This document shows, piece by piece, positions 60,909 through 64,000 of a DNA stretch of 64,000 nucleotides. The number at the start of each line of letters is the position of its first letter. Within the stretch, counting starts at the first letter, position 1. The position numbers and the translations under genes were made by a program. The notes under the pieces were generated by a model, which searched no databases, had not been told where the DNA came from, and saw only the letters and a program-made list of their open reading frames with translations. The stretch is taken from contig CALRQC020000005.1 in NCBI GenBank assembly GCA_943370215.1, forward strand, positions 124,001-188,000. Direction: 5' to 3'. This stretch comes from Niveispirillum sp943370215. GTDB taxonomy: Bacteria > Pseudomonadota > Alphaproteobacteria > Azospirillales > Azospirillaceae.

Positions 60909-61234
60909 TCCCGGACCTCGTAGAAGCTGATGGACACGACGCAGGCCATCGGTGCGACAAACCCGAGGATTTGCCCAGGCACCACCCGCCGGGCTGCCGG
61001 GGCCAGTTCCGGGGCGGCCCCGCTGAGATCATCGGCCCCCGGCAGGGTTGCTGTGCCGCCATATTGTACCCAGAACGGGCCCGTGGCGTTGAACAGGACC
61101 GCTGTAGCATTGGCCGGCACAGTCATGTTCTTCCCCACACCGGCCGCCAGGATAAGGGTGTGCCGGCTGTCAGACACTTCCTGGATGTCGCTTGGCGCGC
61201 CCACACTGTCCCGATAGGTTCTGAAACTCCTCAT
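60905..61234 (-). CDS. Small partner of the Peptidase_G2 protein
   Basis: A 109-aa beta-rich protein I do not recognise: HTLILAAGVGKNMTVPANATAVLFNATGPFWVQYGG suggests a small phage-structural jelly-roll, as seen in proteins encoded next to tail fibres (the quoted run is VPANATAVLFNATGPFWVQY with neighbours). ATG 61234 has AAGGAG 6 bases before it; earlier ATGs lack spacing. Translationally coupled to the next gene by an ATGA overlap. Confidence 0.68.
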   Translation of the reverse strand: MRSFRTYRDSVGAPSDIQEVSDSRHTLILAAGVGKNMTVPANATAVLFNATGPFWVQYGGTATLPGADDLSGAAPELAPAARRVVPGQILGFVAPMACVVSISFYEVRE

Positions 61235-61256
61235 TCGCATCTCCTTCGCGGACATG

Positions 61257-61290
61257 AAAAAACCCGCCGCGGCCAGAGCCGGGCGGGTTT
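61257..61290 (-). terminator. Terminator-like hairpin in the leader of the Peptidase_G2 operon
   Basis: On the minus strand AAACCCGCC pairs with GGCGGGTTT and six T follow, only 22 bases before the first start codon. No minus-strand gene precedes it within 200 bases, so it would stop transcription entering the operon. A second small hairpin, GACGG...CCGTC, lies just upstream. Confidence 0.75.
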
Positions 61291-61513
61291 GTTGTTGACG
61301 GAGATATCCCGTCTACGGCTGTCATCATAGGGGATGTCGCCCATCGCGTCAAGAAAATGTTCTTGGTTTGTTTTCTTAATGTCGATTCCGGGATTGCGGT
61401 GGGGGGTACATGATGGCACGGTCCAAGCCTGAACCAATTCTGCATCCAGCGCCTTGGCGCAACGGAAAGTCCTATTGATCAGTACATCCGCTTTCTGCAA
61501 TCAAGGCGCGAAA

Positions 61514-63193
61514 ATGCATATTGTTCAATTCCAAACCAGCGATGTCGCCAACTATGGCGATCTCCTTTTCCCCTTGATTGCGAGCCATCGCCTTGGCGAT
61601 CTGGCCAGCCGAATGACCTTGCTGTCGCCACTGGGGGGATCGGTCTTGCGCTGGCCGGATGCCCTACCGTCCGAACCGGTGGATGTCGCGTTGCGCGACG
61701 GGTTCGCCTGTGATGCCTGTGTGGTGGGGGGTGGCGACATCATTCACGTCAATGGCACGGCGCTGAAGGACTATGCCCATGATGGCATACTGAACCGACT
61801 CGCCTATCCCAGTCTTTGGCTGGGGGCGGCACTGGTGGCCGCGCAGACACAGGCCCGCCTTGTCTGGAACGCGCCAGGTGTGCCCCGCCCGTTCACGGAC
61901 CCCCGACTTCAAGCCCTTGCTGCTTCTGCCGTGGCGGCAAATGACTATAGCTGTGTGCGAGACCCGGTCAGCCGCGACCATCTCGGGCTGGATAGCGCAG
62001 CTAATCCCGTTTCGATCGTCCCCGACACGGCTGTGGATATTGCCCGCCTTTGGCCAGCGGCGTCATTGCACCCGCACTATCTTCGCCTGTTCAGCGCACG
62101 GGGGCAGGCGGTGCCGGAACGGGCGGCGGTATTTCACCTCAATTCATCAGTGAACGGCCAAGTTGAGGAGGTCGCGGCCGGCATTGCCCGGATAGCCAGC
62201 AAGATCGGCTGCACACCGATCCTGCTGGCTATCGGGCTGTGTCATGGCGATGACAAGTGGGTGCGGCAAGTTTCGGCCAAGCTGGCCATGCCACATCTCG
62301 CCCTCGACCGACCAGAAAGCCTGAAGGAGATCGCGGCCTGTCTGGCCCATGCCGTTTGTTATATCGGCTCTTCCTTGCATGGCTTCCTGACAGCTTTCGC
62401 CTATGGCAGAAAGGGGCTGATCATCCGCCACCCCAGTGCCCGCAAGCTGGATGCCGTGCCCTTACAGCTTGGTCTGCCCGATGTGGCCTGCGAGGGTTGG
62501 GATGATGCCGCCGCGCACCTGGATGCCGTACTCGCCGATCCAACGCACCGTTGGCCCGCTGCGTTGGTGGGGGCGCAAAGGGCGCTGGATGCGCATTGGT
62601 CGCGGGTGCGGGAGATTATGCTTTCTCCCTTGGATGAGGAATCGAAGCAGCGGAAAGCCCGCTTTGCTCAGGAAATGGCTGCCTTCAACATGGCAAATGG
62701 CGGCTGGATTACACGGCTGGGTGGCGTCCTTGCCCTGGAAGCGGAGCGTCAGCGCCCGCCGACTGGCGGTCGTCTGTTCGATCTCGACCCCGTGGTTGTT
62801 CGGGGCCAGCAGGCGCATGTGACACGCGATGCCTTGGGGCTGGTGCTGCACCCACCCGCTAAGGGTGTGACAGAGATATGCTTCGTCTCTATTCCCCTGA
62901 CCGGTGGGGAGACCATCCGGGGTGGGGTGGCGATTGGTCACCGACAGGGGCATCCGGTGCGCTTCGCCATTATATTGCTGGATGCCAATGGGCAAAAACT
63001 GGCATCCACCGAGATCACAGCCATGGCAGGGCAAACCCTTCCCTGGTCTCTGGCCGTGCCAGGGGCGCTCACCGGCCCCGGTAATCTCTTCATCTCCACG
63101 CGTATGGCGGAGCTGACGGATCCCACCCAATTCGCCTGGGCTACGCTGGTCGATCCGATAATCGAACGCCCGACGCTAGCGTCCCTCCCATAA
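61514..63193 (+). CDS. Polysaccharide pyruvyl transferase family protein
   Basis: A 559-aa protein. The N-terminal ~330 residues are of the polysaccharide pyruvyl transferase (WcaK/CsaB) type: QTSDVANYGDLLFPLI at the start, VVGGGDIIHVNG, YSCVRDPVSRDHL, and the late IGSSLHGFLTAFAYG block. These add a ketal-linked pyruvate from PEP to a sugar. The last ~190 residues form a beta-rich domain (LVLHPPAKGVTEICFVSIPL) of unknown role, perhaps acceptor binding. ATG 61514 with AAGGCG upstream; a TTG 60 bases earlier is less likely. It adds negative charge to the surface glycan. Confidence 0.85.
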   Translation: MHIVQFQTSDVANYGDLLFPLIASHRLGDLASRMTLLSPLGGSVLRWPDALPSEPVDVALRDGFACDACVVGGGDIIHVNGTALKDYAHDGILNRLAYPSLWLGAALVAAQTQARLVWNAPGVPRPFTDPRLQALAASAVAANDYSCVRDPVSRDHLGLDSAANPVSIVPDTAVDIARLWPAASLHPHYLRLFSARGQAVPERAAVFHLNSSVNGQVEEVAAGIARIASKIGCTPILLAIGLCHGDDKWVRQVSAKLAMPHLALDRPESLKEIAACLAHAVCYIGSSLHGFLTAFAYGRKGLIIRHPSARKLDAVPLQLGLPDVACEGWDDAAAHLDAVLADPTHRWPAALVGAQRALDAHWSRVREIMLSPLDEESKQRKARFAQEMAAFNMANGGWITRLGGVLALEAERQRPPTGGRLFDLDPVVVRGQQAHVTRDALGLVLHPPAKGVTEICFVSIPLTGGETIRGGVAIGHRQGHPVRFAIILLDANGQKLASTEITAMAGQTLPWSLAVPGALTGPGNLFISTRMAELTDPTQFAWATLVDPIIERPTLASLP

Positions 63194-63253
63194 AGAGGCC
63201 GGGCCCTGAAGATGGCAAGCCACCGACTGTCATTCCGGTCGACAGCGACCCAT

Positions 63254-63973
63254 TTACACTGGGGCGGCAAACACTTCCGGCGGCGATGCCCAGGTCAAGC
63301 CGGGTGTGGACAGCAGGATGGGCAGCAATTCATCCAGAACCGGCCATGCATCCTCCCGCATCGCCCGGTGATGGGTGAGAATGCCGATCGGTTCCGGATC
63401 GGCGGACGCTTCTTCGCGCTGCTTGCGCACGAACTTCGTCAAGCGGTCGAGTAAATCATCTATGGGTACGGCGCGCGGAACGGCGCCCGTGCTCCAATCC
63501 AGCACGTCAATATGCGTATTTACCAGCCTGACACCCGGCGCAGCAAAGCCTTCCCGACGACGCCCATAAGTGGACAGGCCGGTGAACCCCCGCGTCGCCA
63601 GGGTCTGTACATGCGGTTCGGCGACGCTGTTCCACGGCGGGACAAAGATCGGCAACGACCGTTCACCGATAAGTCGGGCCAGAACCGCTTGACCCAAGGC
63701 AATCTCATTCGCAACATCGGCCAAGTCCCGGCTGTCGGCAAACTCGCTCTTGCCGCCCCGGTCTGCTTCGTGATTGATGTGTTTCCAGCCATGCTGACAG
63801 AAAAAAGCAAGCTTCGGATCGGTCTTCTGCACATCCAGATGTTCAGATGCCAAACCGGGAATAATGGCAACCAGGATGGCGGCATTGAACCGTTCAGAGG
63901 CCTGCATTAACATATCGAACTTGGGTGTGTTCTCGATGAGATCATCATCCCGCCACCACATGCGGACCGTCAT
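63254..63973 (-). CDS. Polysaccharide deacetylase-like protein
   Basis: A 239-aa NodB/DUF2334-like barrel. Metal-binding residues are probably Asp9-Asp11 (WWRDDDL) and two His in QHGWKHINHE; VPPWNS is the usual active-site loop and GILTHHRAM the C-terminal His. No signal peptide, so it should act on a cytoplasmic lipid-linked or nucleotide-linked sugar. ATG 63973 follows CCCAGGATC. Convergent with the pyruvyl transferase. Some family members are inactive, so activity is inferred. Confidence 0.83.
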   Translation of the reverse strand: MTVRMWWRDDDLIENTPKFDMLMQASERFNAAILVAIIPGLASEHLDVQKTDPKLAFFCQHGWKHINHEADRGGKSEFADSRDLADVANEIALGQAVLARLIGERSLPIFVPPWNSVAEPHVQTLATRGFTGLSTYGRRREGFAAPGVRLVNTHIDVLDWSTGAVPRAVPIDDLLDRLTKFVRKQREEASADPEPIGILTHHRAMREDAWPVLDELLPILLSTPGLTWASPPEVFAAPV

Positions 63974-64000
63974 TGATTGATCCTGGGACTTACGAACCTC

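Noticed and set aside
59904..63193. A prophage remnant
   Set aside because: Only two phage-like genes occur, flanked directly by glycan genes; no integrase, terminase, capsid or attachment repeats are seen.

Overview
The window is a high-GC chromosomal segment of a carbohydrate-scavenging alphaproteobacterium. The evidence is large TonB-dependent receptors of the Caulobacter/Xanthomonas type, a pentonate dehydratase very like Caulobacter XylD, an alr-dadA pair with a divergent Lrp, a fused STAS-MlaE permease, and a FadR-type GntR regulator. Azospirillaceae-, Caulobacter- or sphingomonad-like bacteria would all fit; the genus cannot be fixed from sequence alone.

Region 1 (1-16.8 kb) is an arabinan/arabinose locus: the end of a galM-type epimerase, an IlvD/Edd pentonate dehydratase, an AraD1/GguC-type FAH enzyme, an exported GH51 arabinofuranosidase, two exported GH43 enzymes, a TonB receptor and a FadR-type regulator. 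Near-palindromic sites with consensus ATTTGTCTGACAAAT lie before the FAH operon, around the TonB receptor promoter and before the regulator gene, so the locus looks like one regulon. An alanine catabolism unit (lrp, alr, dadA) sits inside it. A small lipoprotein/67-aa operon of unknown role lies before the regulator gene.

Region 2 (16.9-43.6 kb) is the most interesting part. It encodes a two-subunit periplasmic glucoside 3-dehydrogenase (GMC flavoprotein with a Cys-X5-Cys-X3-Cys cluster motif plus a Tat-exported small subunit), an exported carboxylesterase, a TonB receptor, a TetR regulator, three MFS transporters, a Gfo/Idh oxidoreductase, three xylose-isomerase-like TIM-barrel proteins, a DUF6379 protein, a luciferase-like monooxygenase with its FMN reductase, and a cytoplasmic GH3 enzyme. 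One TIM-barrel protein and the DUF6379 protein form the alpha/beta pair of a C-glycoside deglycosidase. I read this as a 3-keto-glycoside pathway for plant C- and O-glycosides. Five AGAAT-N4-ATTCT sites link its promoters. Six palindromic repeats with covarying stems lie between its genes. Inserted in this region are a 989-aa protein combining a USP-like deubiquitinase signature with a HipA/PI3K-like kinase signature, and a hipBA toxin-antitoxin unit with three operators.

Region 3 (43.9-50.4 kb) holds an Mla-type lipid transport operon (mlaE, mlaF, mlaD, PqiC-like lipoprotein) and, convergent with it, a beta-propeller diguanylate cyclase.

Region 4 (50.9-64 kb) is a surface-glycan locus: a 1547-aa multidomain glycosyltransferase, a UDP-sugar 6-dehydrogenase, two methyltransferases, a GT92-like glycosyltransferase, a pyruvyl transferase and a polysaccharide deacetylase-like protein. 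A phage-like pair (Peptidase_G2 protein and a small partner) with a terminator-like hairpin in its leader interrupts it. No tRNA, rRNA, CRISPR array or transposase was seen.
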